Of a stretch of DNA of 64,000 nt, positions 31,798 through 40,844 are shown one piece after another (positions within the stretch are counted from its first letter, which is position 1; every line of letters starts with the position of its first letter). The notes under the pieces are model-generated. The model searched no databases. It saw nothing but the letters and a program-made list of their open reading frames with translations, and was not told the DNA's origin. A program made the position numbers and the translations under genes. This DNA is from CAIYRG01 sp036273455. Lineage in GTDB: Bacteria > Pseudomonadota > Alphaproteobacteria > Micropepsales > Micropepsaceae. The stretch covers positions 22,515-86,514 of the forward strand of contig DASUHP010000079.1 of NCBI GenBank assembly GCA_036273455.1, written 5' to 3'.

Positions 31798-32937
31798 ATG
31801 CGCGAATCTTTTCAGTTGCCGCTCCCTGCAGAATATCGCGGGCGCGGTGTCGACCGGATGACCGCGGCCCGCATCGGCAATCTGGTATTCACATCCGGAA
31901 TTTCCGGGATCGATCCGAAAGGCGGAAAACTGGTGGAAGGCCCGGAGCGCCAATTTGCGCAGGCCTTCACCAACCTCGTCGATCTGTTGGCCAAAGCCGG
32001 CGCCGGTCCGGATAGTATAGGGCTGTTGACCGTGTGGATTCCGGCACGCTCGCACCGCGCCTATATCAATCGGGATTGGCTGCAGCTTTTTCCCACGGCA
32101 AACCGGCCGGCGCGCAAAACCAATCAGGCGCCGCTGCCGAAGGGGGTCGAAGTCCAGCTCATGGCCTGTTGCGTCACCGGCGAAAGGCGCGTGCCGATCG
32201 AAATTCCGGGTTTGTCGCACAAGGATCCCCTGCCCATGGGGGCGCGGCTGGGCCGATATGTATTCTCATCGGTGATCGCACCTGAAGATCCCGCCAATGG
32301 CAAACTCGTGGAGGGCGCACTGGCGCAGATCGACTGTGCGTTCGAGAACATGAACCGGTTCATGAAATCGGCCGGCGGATCGGATGCCGACATCAATCAT
32401 GTCTGGGTCTTTCTGAAGGACTTTGCCTGGCAGCCGGATATGGTGAAGCGCTGGGTTGACGATTATCCTGGTTTCGGCGACCGGCCCGCGCGCAAGACTC
32501 TGCCTTACGATCTGGCTGGCGAGACTCAGATTCAGGTGCAGTTGACGGGTGTCATGGGGGAACGGCGCAAGAATTACGAAATTCCGGGCGTCGGCCATGA
32601 CGATCCTATTCCCATGGCTTCCAGGATCGGGCCGCTGCTGCAATCGTCTGGAATGTTCGGCATCGATTGTGCAACCGGAAAGCGGGTCGAGGGATTGTCC
32701 GCGCAGCAGGATAAGGCACTCCAGAATATCCGTGCACTGCTGGATCAGAGCGGTGCCGCGGCCGAGAACATCCTGCATCTGACCGTGATGCTGCAGGATT
32801 ACGGTGATGCTGCGCAGGTTTCCGCGGCGCTCAAGGACTTTTTCCCGGACAATGACAGGGCCCCCGCGATAAAATTCACCGCCTATCGCATGCCCGAGCA
32901 CTGGCGGGTGCAATTCCACGTCACGGCTGTCATTTGA
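31798..32937 (+). CDS. Three tandem RidA (YjgF/YER057c/UK114) domains in one protein
   Basis: 379-residue protein made of three consecutive RidA-like domains, about residues 1-130, 131-257 and 258-379. Each has the opening strand/hairpin (RIGNLVFTSGISGID, RLGRYVFSSVIAPED, RIGPLLQSSGMFGID) and the C-terminal strand before the active-site residue. RidA proteins hydrolyse reactive enamine/imine intermediates and use an Arg in a PAR motif. Domains 1 and 2 keep it (Arg106, Arg232) but domain 3 has PAI (Ile358). RidA is normally a one-domain trimer, so a single chain could fold as a pseudo-trimer. Cotranscribed with the GlcG-like gene. AGGG site before ATG 31798. Confidence 0.8.
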   Translation: MRESFQLPLPAEYRGRGVDRMTAARIGNLVFTSGISGIDPKGGKLVEGPERQFAQAFTNLVDLLAKAGAGPDSIGLLTVWIPARSHRAYINRDWLQLFPTANRPARKTNQAPLPKGVEVQLMACCVTGERRVPIEIPGLSHKDPLPMGARLGRYVFSSVIAPEDPANGKLVEGALAQIDCAFENMNRFMKSAGGSDADINHVWVFLKDFAWQPDMVKRWVDDYPGFGDRPARKTLPYDLAGETQIQVQLTGVMGERRKNYEIPGVGHDDPIPMASRIGPLLQSSGMFGIDCATGKRVEGLSAQQDKALQNIRALLDQSGAAAENILHLTVMLQDYGDAAQVSAALKDFFPDNDRAPAIKFTAYRMPEHWRVQFHVTAVI

Positions 32938-33009
32938 ATGTAAGGTGCCTTTGGCGCTGTCGCCGCAGATTTGCTATAATGCCGGCGGAGCAAGTCGGGT
33001 CCGAATTGC

Positions 33010-33879
33010 ATGCGCGGGCTTGGGGGCAAGCTGCCGGTTTCGGCAACCATCATCGCCAAAAATGAAGCTGACCGCATATCACGGACGATCCGCAGTGTTC
33101 GCGATTGGGCCGATGAGATCATCGTTGTCGATTCGGGAAGTGCCGACGAAACGGTGGAAATAGCGCAGGCGCTCGGCGCGAAAGTATTTTTCAATCCATG
33201 GCCGGGTTATGGCCCGCAAAAGCGCTTTGCGGAAGCGCTGTGCCGCAACAAATGGGTGTTCAATATCGACGCCGATGAAGAAGTGACTCCGGAGCTGGAG
33301 GGCGAAATCCGGGATCTGTTCGCCAGCGGCTCACCGCCAGCAAAGGCGTTCGCAGTCAAGACCTATTGCGTGTTCCCGTTCGAGGACAAACCGCGGCGGT
33401 TGGCAATCTCGATGGAACATGGGCGCCTCTACCACACGGATTTCGCCCGCTTCAAAGACAGCACGGTACATGATTCGATCGTGCTTTGCGACGGTGGAAA
33501 ACCTGTGCTGCTGAAGCACGGGCTGAATCATTATTTATTCCGTTCGCACGCGCACGCAGTCGAGAAGGTCAATTTCTATTCCTCGATGCAGGCCGAAGAT
33601 CTGTTTCGCAAGGGACGGAACCCAGCTGCGGTAAAAATCGTGCTGACGCCGATTTGGGCATTCTTCAAGGCCTATGTGCTGCGCGGATATTTCCGTTACG
33701 GCGTGGACGGTGTCATCCGCAGTTATATTTATGCCTTCTCGCGTCTCATTCGCCTGGCCAAAACGCGGGAGAGGTTTCAGGAGCAGCACTATCAGTCGGC
33801 CAAACGCGAGGTGTCTGTTCAAATGCAGGCTCCGGGCCACGATCGCAATCGGGTCCCGGAGCGCACGCCGGCACTATAG
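33010..33879 (+). CDS. Family 2 glycosyltransferase, WaaE/KdtX-like
   Basis: 289-residue GT-A glycosyltransferase: N-terminal VSATIIAKNEADRISRTIRSV, DEIIVVDSGSADET and the metal-binding NIDADEEVTPEL, with a C-terminal membrane-associated helix region (WAFFKAYVLRGYF). The layout matches the beta-1,4-glucosyltransferase WaaE/KdtX involved in the LPS inner core of several proteobacteria. The acceptor is not known here. Its own promoter is not evident. Confidence 0.85.
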   Translation: MRGLGGKLPVSATIIAKNEADRISRTIRSVRDWADEIIVVDSGSADETVEIAQALGAKVFFNPWPGYGPQKRFAEALCRNKWVFNIDADEEVTPELEGEIRDLFASGSPPAKAFAVKTYCVFPFEDKPRRLAISMEHGRLYHTDFARFKDSTVHDSIVLCDGGKPVLLKHGLNHYLFRSHAHAVEKVNFYSSMQAEDLFRKGRNPAAVKIVLTPIWAFFKAYVLRGYFRYGVDGVIRSYIYAFSRLIRLAKTRERFQEQHYQSAKREVSVQMQAPGHDRNRVPERTPAL

Positions 33880-33889
33880 AACTCATGCT

Positions 33890-34048
33890 TCAGTGCATCC
33901 GCTGCTGATTGACGTGCTGCTGTGCCTCCTGTGTGGTCGGGACTTTGCCGCCGGTGAGCTTGTCTATCGCTTCCGGAAGGTATTTTGATAAGCCTGTGAG
34001 CAAGTGGTCTTTGGACATCCCGGTTTCTTTGGTGAGCCAATTCACCAT
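33890..34048 (-). pseudogene. YidB-like (DUF937) C-terminal remnant
   Basis: A 52-codon frame read on the minus strand: MVNWLTKETGMSKDHLL, TGLSKYLPEAIDKLTGGKVP and TTQEAQQHVNQ. This matches the C-terminal motif of YidB/DUF937 proteins (GMSxxxLLxxLSxxLPxxIDxLTPxGxxPTxxEA). Family members are around 130-200 residues. Here the homologous part begins abruptly, with Gly-Thr-Asp just before the first Met, and no N-terminal half is seen in any frame up to the next gene at 34292. A truncated relic or a very short functional version are both possible. Confidence 0.55.
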
Positions 34049-34291
34049 GTCCGTTCCAGGCACTGGGATTCGTCTGCGCCGTGCGCACCAGCGTGAGGCG
34101 CCAAGATATTTATCTCCGTACGGACGAGCTGAACTCGGTGCTTTGGGCGGGACAGAAGTTGGGACAGAAGCCCTCGCGGTAATGATGGCAGATCACAGCG
34201 CCGCGAGGTTCAACTCACACCTCAAGGCGCAACGGAACAGGGTCCCGCGCAGTACCGTTGGCAGTAAAGAGATTTCCCGCCGGAGGCGTCA
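34049..34291. other. Intergenic stretch between YidB remnant and YihY-like gene
   Basis: About 240 bases without a credible gene. It contains a short direct repeat GGGACAGAAG twice (about 34149-34172). A GGAGG ribosome site for the YihY-like gene lies at 34282-34286. Confidence 0.4.
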
Positions 34292-35200
34292 ATGTTCCAG
34301 CGCATCATCTATCTTGGTAAAACCAGTTTTGCGCTGTGGAGTAAAAAGCGGGCCGCCAGCCGTGGCGCAGCGATCGCTTTCTACACCGTCACATCTATCG
34401 CGCCGATCATTCTGCTGGTGATCGCGATTGCGGGGCTGGTGTATGGAGAAGCGGCGGCCCGCGGAGCCGTCTTCGGGCAGCTCAGCGGGTTACTCGGCGC
34501 GAAATCCGCAGGGATGCTGCAAAGCACCATTGCAGGTGCCGCAGGAAAAGGCGGCAGTATCGCGGCCACCGCGATCTCGGTGATCATGCTGTTGCTCAGC
34601 GTCTCGGGCGTGTTTGTCGAACTGGAAGATGCTGTGAATGACCTCTGGGACGCGAAGCAGGAGGGCGGTATCACAGGTATGGCGAAGTCCCGGCTGATCA
34701 GTCTCGGACTGGTGATTGGGCTTGGATTCGTGCTGATTGTCTCATTGGTGGTGGAAACGGCGCTCAAGGCTTTCACATCCATGCTCCCGTTCGGTGGCGT
34801 GGTGGGTCTGGCCGTCAGCTTTGTGGTGTCTCTGGCACTCACATCGCTGATGTTCAGCGCGATATTGAAATTCGTACCGCAAAAACCCGTTGCCTGGCGA
34901 GACGTTTGGATCGGCGGCGTGGTGACGGCAGTTCTCTTTGAGATTGGCAAATTACTGCTTGGCATCTATCTCGGCCGCAGCAGCAGTTTCTCCAGCCTCG
35001 GCGCCGCGGGCGCCCTGATCGCGCTGTTGATCTGGATTTATTACACCGCCCAGATATTCATGTTCGGCGCAGCCTTCACGCGCGTCTACGCAGAAGGCGA
35101 CAAGGCGCTGGCCGATGGCAGCAAGGAAGCCGTTTCGGCGCAGGACAGGAAGCGGCAGCCTGGACGTCAGCGAGAACTGGAAAGCGCCAGCCGCCGCTAA
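34292..35200 (+). CDS. YihY/BrkB-family membrane protein
   Basis: 302-residue polytopic inner-membrane protein of the YihY/virulence factor BrkB family. The start SRGAAIAFYTVTSIAPIILL is the family's signature, followed by FVELEDAVNDLWDAK and the C-terminal YYTAQIFMFGAAFTRVYAE. About six transmembrane helices, function unresolved (some are annotated as ribonuclease BN in error). GGAGG site five bases before the ATG. Ends one base before the convergent MBL hydrolase stop. Confidence 0.9.
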   Translation: MFQRIIYLGKTSFALWSKKRAASRGAAIAFYTVTSIAPIILLVIAIAGLVYGEAAARGAVFGQLSGLLGAKSAGMLQSTIAGAAGKGGSIAATAISVIMLLLSVSGVFVELEDAVNDLWDAKQEGGITGMAKSRLISLGLVIGLGFVLIVSLVVETALKAFTSMLPFGGVVGLAVSFVVSLALTSLMFSAILKFVPQKPVAWRDVWIGGVVTAVLFEIGKLLLGIYLGRSSSFSSLGAAGALIALLIWIYYTAQIFMFGAAFTRVYAEGDKALADGSKEAVSAQDRKRQPGRQRELESASRR

Positions 35201-35201
35201 A

Positions 35202-36818
35202 CTACCTGCGTTCGGCGGCTCTAACAACTGCGGCAGCCTGCGCGTAATCGCCCATGCTGCCATGGCCGCCGGCAAATTTCTCAGGCTTTAGGCCCAATTT
35301 GTCGACTGCGTGGATCACCGCCGCCAAATTCGGATTCGACTTTTCAACCGCCGGACCGGGATTCCAGATATCGGTGATCAGGCCAAGTCTTGCCTCCGGC
35401 ACCCAGCCCATCAGCATGTCGGCGGCATGGGGATTTTCGATCGGGAAGAAATCCACTTCGCGGCTGCCTTCCTTCGCTGTCCATTTGCCGGACACTTCAA
35501 TGACTTTGGGCGTGAATTTCTGCTTCGGCGCATTCCAGTCGAGAGTGTAAGGGCGTGACAGTGCCCTGCGGAAATAATCGCCATCGCCCGGACCCACGAC
35601 AATGGTGGCGCCTTCGGCCGCGAATTGCCGCATACCGCCGACATGATCGACGTGGTGATGCGACAGTACGAGGTAGCGAATCGGTTTGCCGGGGTAACGC
35701 TGATGCGCCAGCGCCAGATGAGCAATCGCCTGGCCGTCATCATTGGGCGCTTCCATCGCCACCAGATAGGGGCCCATGTCGATGAACACGGTATTGTGGG
35801 TCCAGCCCTGGGTTTCGCTGACATAGGGCGCGATATCGACAATCGTCGGCTTCGTGCCGTCATCGCCATACATGGTGTCGGAATCGAAATAGAAGCTGGA
35901 ATATTGCCGCCTGATCACCCAGTGGAACGGGGTTATGCGCGGATCGGCGGGTTTGGCCGCTTTTGCCAGTTGGTCTGCGGGGATCGCGAATGTGTTGGCC
36001 GGCAGCACGGGGTTGACGGTGATGTTCTGCACGGTCATGTCGGCAACTTTCATGCCGTTCAGTGTATAGGACGCGTGGAACGGCATTTTGGTGCCGGCCA
36101 CATCGCGCCAGTCGGAAAACTGCGCGTCAAATGCGGAGTCGCCCTCCAATGCATCCCAATCAGGCGTGCGGACGCGCGCGGGCAGATTGGTTGCCGGATC
36201 GAACATGACAATGAAAGTGCCGTAATCGCTTCTGTACTGGGCGGCCGGGTATGTTTTCCCACCCACCGTCTGATCAGCAATCGCCGAGACACGGTCGGGA
36301 TGCTCTTTCATAAGACGCACGACATCGAGGCGTTCAAGCTCGCGCAGTGTCACCGTCAAACGGCGGCTTGAAAATGTTTGCGCGGGTTTGCCATCCACCA
36401 AAATGGCGCGTTTGGGCGTCCTTCCATTGGAAGCATTATTCCCGACGACCCAACCTGCTTGCGGCGTCACCACTTCGGTGAAGATGCGCCGCGTCCCGTC
36501 ATCATTCTTGGGCCGATTCCATTCGTTCCGGGTCAGCTCGCGCACAAAATCCCGGCTCTGCACCAGATCGGAATAGCCGACATCGGGTTTGTCGGGGGTT
36601 GCCACCGAATAGGACTCTCCCGGATCCCACTGCAGTAGATGCGCGCGCAAAGTGATGGTCTTGAGCGCCGCGACTTTATCGCCACCCATTGCGGCCCATG
36701 CGGCATCGACTCTGGCTTGCGGAGTTGTCGCCGGTGCCGCAACCAGCCGGGCGGTCAGCACAAGGGCCGTCGCCGTTCCCAAAAGCAGCGCTGCACTCGC
36801 GCCCGTCCATTTCATCAT
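35202..36818 (-). CDS. Secreted MBL-fold metallo-hydrolase
   Basis: 538-residue exported protein with a signal peptide (MMKWTGASAALLLGTATALVL), an N-terminal beta-rich outer region of about 300 residues and a C-terminal metallo-beta-lactamase fold. The metal-binding motif HHHVDH (HxHxDH form) lies about residue 388. Other metal ligands are expected in the VDFFPIENPHAADM and AGGHGSMGDY segments. The substrate is unknown and the N-terminal region does not match beta-lactamases. Start at the first of two ATGs, with a GGGAGGA site upstream. Divergent from sppA. Confidence 0.8.
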   Translation of the reverse strand: MMKWTGASAALLLGTATALVLTARLVAAPATTPQARVDAAWAAMGGDKVAALKTITLRAHLLQWDPGESYSVATPDKPDVGYSDLVQSRDFVRELTRNEWNRPKNDDGTRRIFTEVVTPQAGWVVGNNASNGRTPKRAILVDGKPAQTFSSRRLTVTLRELERLDVVRLMKEHPDRVSAIADQTVGGKTYPAAQYRSDYGTFIVMFDPATNLPARVRTPDWDALEGDSAFDAQFSDWRDVAGTKMPFHASYTLNGMKVADMTVQNITVNPVLPANTFAIPADQLAKAAKPADPRITPFHWVIRRQYSSFYFDSDTMYGDDGTKPTIVDIAPYVSETQGWTHNTVFIDMGPYLVAMEAPNDDGQAIAHLALAHQRYPGKPIRYLVLSHHHVDHVGGMRQFAAEGATIVVGPGDGDYFRRALSRPYTLDWNAPKQKFTPKVIEVSGKWTAKEGSREVDFFPIENPHAADMLMGWVPEARLGLITDIWNPGPAVEKSNPNLAAVIHAVDKLGLKPEKFAGGHGSMGDYAQAAAVVRAAERR

Positions 36819-36916
36819 GATGTCCTCCCACCGAAACTCCTGATCTGCGATATACAGGAGGCGACGGTGCGCTGTCATTGGTTTCGGTGCCGGCGCGTCA
36901 TCACGGGAGGCAAGTG

Positions 36917-38692
36917 ATGTTTGTGCTGCACTGGTTATGGGCAATCACCCGCAAGGTGTTGAATGCGGTAGCAGGCGTGATCGTGTTCCTCGTTCTGGCC
37001 ACCATCATCATTATCGTGGTGGGTGCGATCAGGGGCGATGGCATTGCCTCGAACAGCGTGCTCGAACTCGACCTTCGCAGTGCAATGGACGACAAGGCCG
37101 CGCCCGGGCTGTTTGCGCTGGGCGGCAATAAACTTTCCATAATGGATGTGGTCCTGGGGCTCGATGCCGCTTCGCGCGATTCCCGCGTGAAAGGCATTCT
37201 GGTCAGGGTGGGATCGGGCGACCTCTCACAGCCGAAGGGCGAAGAGCTGCGGGATGCGTTCAAGCGCTTCCAGAGCGCCGGCAAATTCGTGATGGCCCAC
37301 TCGCAGTCTTTCTATTCGGGCAGTCTCGGCGATTATATCGCCGTCTCCACGGCAGATCAGATCTGGATGCAGCCGGTCTCGACATTCTTCGGTGGCGGCG
37401 AATCTGCGATAACACCATTCCTCAAGGGCCTTTTCGACAAAATCCAGGCCGAGCCGCAATTCGTGCAGCGCTATGAGTACAAGAATGCGGTGAACATGTT
37501 CACCGAAAGTGATTACACGCCCGCCCATCGCGAAGCGACCATGCGGCTGTTGCAATCCTGGTACGATTCGGCTGTTTCGGAAGCAGCCGCGGACCGCCAT
37601 CTTGACCGCGGGGCGCTCACGACCGTCCTCGACCAGAGCCCATCGCTGGCAGAATTCGTGAAGCGAAAGGGGCTGATCACGAATATCGGCTATGAAGACG
37701 AAGCGCGCGATACGGCGCGGCGCCGCGCCGGGTCCGGGGCCCGAGTCGTGGATTTTGCCCGGTATCGTCAGGCGACGCGGGACCGGGGCGCAGGTTTCGG
37801 CGCACCGCAAGTCGCATTCATCCACGCCGCTGGCGATATAGTCGAAGGCAAGCAGAATTCACCATTGAGCGCAGCGGGAGCCGGAATAGCCGGGGATACC
37901 TATGCGGATGCGATCCGCGCCGCCGCTGCCGACCGTAGCGTGAAAGCGATTTTGCTTCGCATCGACTCGCCCGGCGGATCGGCAATCGCATCGGACCAGA
38001 TTCTTCATGCCCTGAAGCGTGCGCATGCCGCCGGCAAACCCATCGTGGTCAGCATGGGATCAGTGGCGGCGTCGGGCGGCTATTACATCGCCATGGCGGC
38101 GGACCGCATTGTGGCTGAACCGGGAACATTGACCGGATCGATCGGCGTGTTCCTTGGCAAGTTTGTCGTCGCGAAGACGGGGCAGTTGATCGGCGTCGAT
38201 GCGCGCGATCTCGGCGTCGGCAAAAATGCAAATTTCAATTCGCCGGTGACGCCATGGGATTCCGCGCAGCTGGAAAACGTCAACGCACAGGCCGATGCGG
38301 TGTATAATGATTTCGTCGCCAATGTGGCCGGGGGGCGCAAGATGCCGGCGTCACAGATTCAGGAAGTCGCGCGCGGTCGGGTGTGGACGGGAGCTGATGC
38401 GAAAATCCATGGTCTTGTCGACGAACTCGGCGGATTCTGGCTGGCGGTCGACGATGTGAAGCGCTTAAGCGGAATTGCGCCGCAAACGCAGGTCGCATTC
38501 AAAATCTACCCCCGGCCGCGCGGTTTCTTCGGCACGGTGTCGCGGCTTGCGGACGATTCGCCGGAGACCATTCAGGCGCTGGACCGATTGGCGGCGTTGC
38601 TGGACTCCGCGCCGATGCGCCTGTTTATGAGGGTTTTCGGCGCGGCCCCCAACGGGACAGCCGAACTCAAAGCTGACGGTCTGCCCAACTGA
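36917..38692 (+). CDS. sppA: Signal peptide peptidase SppA, 67 kDa type
   Basis: 591-residue inner-membrane peptidase anchored by one N-terminal helix (GVIVFLVLATIIIIVVGAI), with two tandem ClpP-like domains. The catalytic Lys is expected in RYEYKNAVNMF (about residue 188) and the Ser in GSVAASGGYYIAMAAD (about residue 382), equal to the Lys209/Ser409 dyad of E. coli SppA. It degrades cleaved signal peptides. GGGAGG site seven bases before the ATG. Confidence 0.93.
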   Translation: MFVLHWLWAITRKVLNAVAGVIVFLVLATIIIIVVGAIRGDGIASNSVLELDLRSAMDDKAAPGLFALGGNKLSIMDVVLGLDAASRDSRVKGILVRVGSGDLSQPKGEELRDAFKRFQSAGKFVMAHSQSFYSGSLGDYIAVSTADQIWMQPVSTFFGGGESAITPFLKGLFDKIQAEPQFVQRYEYKNAVNMFTESDYTPAHREATMRLLQSWYDSAVSEAAADRHLDRGALTTVLDQSPSLAEFVKRKGLITNIGYEDEARDTARRRAGSGARVVDFARYRQATRDRGAGFGAPQVAFIHAAGDIVEGKQNSPLSAAGAGIAGDTYADAIRAAAADRSVKAILLRIDSPGGSAIASDQILHALKRAHAAGKPIVVSMGSVAASGGYYIAMAADRIVAEPGTLTGSIGVFLGKFVVAKTGQLIGVDARDLGVGKNANFNSPVTPWDSAQLENVNAQADAVYNDFVANVAGGRKMPASQIQEVARGRVWTGADAKIHGLVDELGGFWLAVDDVKRLSGIAPQTQVAFKIYPRPRGFFGTVSRLADDSPETIQALDRLAALLDSAPMRLFMRVFGAAPNGTAELKADGLPN

Positions 38693-38699
38693 GAACGGG

Positions 38700-39632
38700 G
38701 TGCCTTTCGTGCCGAGCGTCATTGTTCCAGCGCGCAACGGCTTTGAACAGACGTCGATGTGCCTCGCAACGCTGTTGCATTCCTTCGGGCGTTTGAACCT
38801 GAAATGCGAATTCATCCTCGTGGATGATGCCTCCGATGAGCCGGAGCGCATCCAGGAAGTATTCCGGAATCACCGCGCGGCCGCCCGGGGGCACGAGACC
38901 AAAATCATCCGTTCACGCAAGCATCAACATTATTCGCGTGTATTTGCCATCGGCCAGCATTTCGCCACGCGGGACGCGGTGTTCTTCATCAGCAACGACA
39001 TGGTGGTGACACCCTGGTTCCTGAACGCGCTGCTGCTCGTCTCATCTGTGTCACGGGAATTCGGAATTGTCCGCGGTACGTCGAATTATGTCGACAGCCA
39101 TCCGGAGCACGTGATCGAGCCAAAGGACGTTATGAAGGACTATCGCGACGTCGAGAATTTTTCGCAGCGCATGTTCGCCGCACAAGGCTGTGCCGTGGTT
39201 GAAGACCATATCCTGTCCGGCGATGCGATTCTGGTCAGACGCGAGCTGATCGACAGGATCGGTGTCGTGGATATGCGGTATTTCGGTTATTTCGGCGATA
39301 TAGATTACGGCATGCGAACTCAGCTTGCCGGGTACAAGCTCATCTGCGCGAAGGGCGCGTGGCTGTTCCACCACGGCGGCGGTTATGTAAAGCGGGAAAT
39401 GCTGCGTGACGGGATCACCGTCGATCAGGCGCGCGAAAGAAGGTTGGCGCTGGTGGAAGACGCCTATCGCGCATTCCGCGGCAAATGGCGTATCGAACAG
39501 CCGGCACTATGGGAGGGCGGCAGACATGCGGCCTCATTGAACTTCCACCAGCTTGCGCGCCAACACGCCGAAAGAGTCTCATTGCGATATGATTTCCCAT
39601 CCGCTGCGATGGACGATCTCGAGATAATCTGA
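38700..39632 (+). CDS. Family 2 glycosyltransferase
   Basis: 310-residue GT-A protein: VPSVIVPARNGFEQTSMCLATLLHS and the LVDDASDEPERI nucleotide-binding block. The second half has a GYFGDIDYGMRTQLAGYKLICAKGAWLFHHGG pattern seen in rhamnosyl-type or capsule glycosyltransferases. Donor and acceptor are unknown. It begins with GTG seven bases after sppA and precedes the histone-deacetylase-like gene by seven bases, so the three may be cotranscribed. Confidence 0.85.
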   Translation: MPFVPSVIVPARNGFEQTSMCLATLLHSFGRLNLKCEFILVDDASDEPERIQEVFRNHRAAARGHETKIIRSRKHQHYSRVFAIGQHFATRDAVFFISNDMVVTPWFLNALLLVSSVSREFGIVRGTSNYVDSHPEHVIEPKDVMKDYRDVENFSQRMFAAQGCAVVEDHILSGDAILVRRELIDRIGVVDMRYFGYFGDIDYGMRTQLAGYKLICAKGAWLFHHGGGYVKREMLRDGITVDQARERRLALVEDAYRAFRGKWRIEQPALWEGGRHAASLNFHQLARQHAERVSLRYDFPSAAMDDLEII

Positions 39633-39639
39633 GAAGCAA

Positions 39640-40578
39640 ATGACAACAGCATTGATCACCCACCCGGACTGTTTGCGGCATGAATTGCCTCCGGGGCATC
39701 CCGAACGGCCGGCCCGGCTGGCGACGGTCCTCAAATTGCTGGATACGCCGGAATTCTCCGGATTGTTGCGGCGCGAAGCCCCGATTGCCGAGATCGCGTC
39801 CTTGACCCGGGCACATACTGAAGAACATGTACGGACGATTTTGGACGCGATCCCAAAAAGCGGGTTTGCCGGAATTGATTCCGACACACTGGTATCGCCC
39901 GGAAGCGGCGATGCCGCACTCCGGGCAGCGGGCGCTGCTGTGCTGGCCGTCGATATGGTGATGGCCGGCGAAGCGAAAAATGCGTTTTGCGCGGTACGGC
40001 CGCCGGGTCACCACGCCACACCGACGCAGGCGATGGGCTTTTGCCTGTTCAACAGTGTCGCCATTGGCGCGCTGCATGCGCGCGCCGTTCACGGCTGCAA
40101 GCGAGTGGCAGTGGTCGATTTCGACGTGCATCACGGCAACGGCACACAGGATATTTTCTCGCCTGATCCGGAGCTGTTTTACGCATCAACCCATCAGTGG
40201 CCGCTCTATCCGGGAACCGGGCGAATCGGCGAGACCGGCGTCGACCATAATGTGGTGAACCGTCCATTGCGGCCAGGCGACGGGGGCGAGGCCTTTCGCC
40301 AGGCCATGCAAACTGGAATTCTGCCGGTATTGTCGGCGTTCAAGCCGGAGTTCCTGCTGATATCGGCCGGCTTCGATGCGCATCGCGCCGACCCGCTGGC
40401 GCAGTTGCGCCTCGACGAAGACGATTTTGCCTGGGCCACCGCGGCACTGTGCGCGCTCGCGGATCGGGTCTGCGGGGGCCGCGTTGTCTCGGCGCTGGAG
40501 GGCGGCTATGACCTTGAGGCAACGGCGCGTTCGGCACAGGCACATGTGCGGGCGCTGATGGCCGCTTCACGGAGCTAG
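39640..40578 (+). CDS. Histone-deacetylase-family zinc amidohydrolase
   Basis: 312-residue arginase/deacetylase-fold protein. The active-site blocks RPPGHHA (residues 120-126), VVDFDVHHGNGTQ (zinc ligands Asp160/Asp162 or His164 region) and SAGFDAH (third ligand) are intact. Bacterial members are acetylpolyamine amidohydrolases or acetoin-utilisation-like deacetylases that remove acetyl groups from small molecules or proteins. Located just upstream of xseB, an arrangement common in alphaproteobacteria. Confidence 0.92.
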   Translation: MTTALITHPDCLRHELPPGHPERPARLATVLKLLDTPEFSGLLRREAPIAEIASLTRAHTEEHVRTILDAIPKSGFAGIDSDTLVSPGSGDAALRAAGAAVLAVDMVMAGEAKNAFCAVRPPGHHATPTQAMGFCLFNSVAIGALHARAVHGCKRVAVVDFDVHHGNGTQDIFSPDPELFYASTHQWPLYPGTGRIGETGVDHNVVNRPLRPGDGGEAFRQAMQTGILPVLSAFKPEFLLISAGFDAHRADPLAQLRLDEDDFAWATAALCALADRVCGGRVVSALEGGYDLEATARSAQAHVRALMAASRS

Positions 40579-40587
40579 TGCACTGGT

Positions 40588-40836
40588 ATGGCTGAAAAGG
40601 ACGAGTTGCCGCCGATCGAACACATGAGCTTTGAGGCCGCCCTGTCGGAACTGGAGGACATTGTCTCGCGGCTGGAACAGGGTGAGGTCGATCTCGAAGA
40701 CTCCATTGCACTGTATGAGCGCGGAACAGCGCTCAAGCAGCATTGCGAGAAGAAACTGAAGGGTGCGGAGGCGCGGTTGGAGAAAATCGTGCTTGGAACG
40801 GAAGGCGCTCGCGGGGCCGAGCCGATGGAGTTGTAA
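40588..40836 (+). CDS. xseB: Exodeoxyribonuclease VII small subunit
   Basis: 82-residue XseB: SFEAALSELEDIVSRLEQGEVDLEDSIALYERGTALKQHCEKKL is the family hallmark. It complexes with XseA (encoded at 58017-59468) to degrade single-stranded DNA. The stop lies eight bases before the next ATG, in the conserved xseB-ispA-dxs order. Confidence 0.95.
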   Translation: MAEKDELPPIEHMSFEAALSELEDIVSRLEQGEVDLEDSIALYERGTALKQHCEKKLKGAEARLEKIVLGTEGARGAEPMEL

Positions 40837-40844
40837 GGATCATC

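Noticed and set aside
33909..34421. 170-codon frame across the YidB remnant and YihY start
   Set aside because: It overlaps both a recognisable minus-strand motif and the YihY-like gene, and its product is Ser/Arg rich without pattern.
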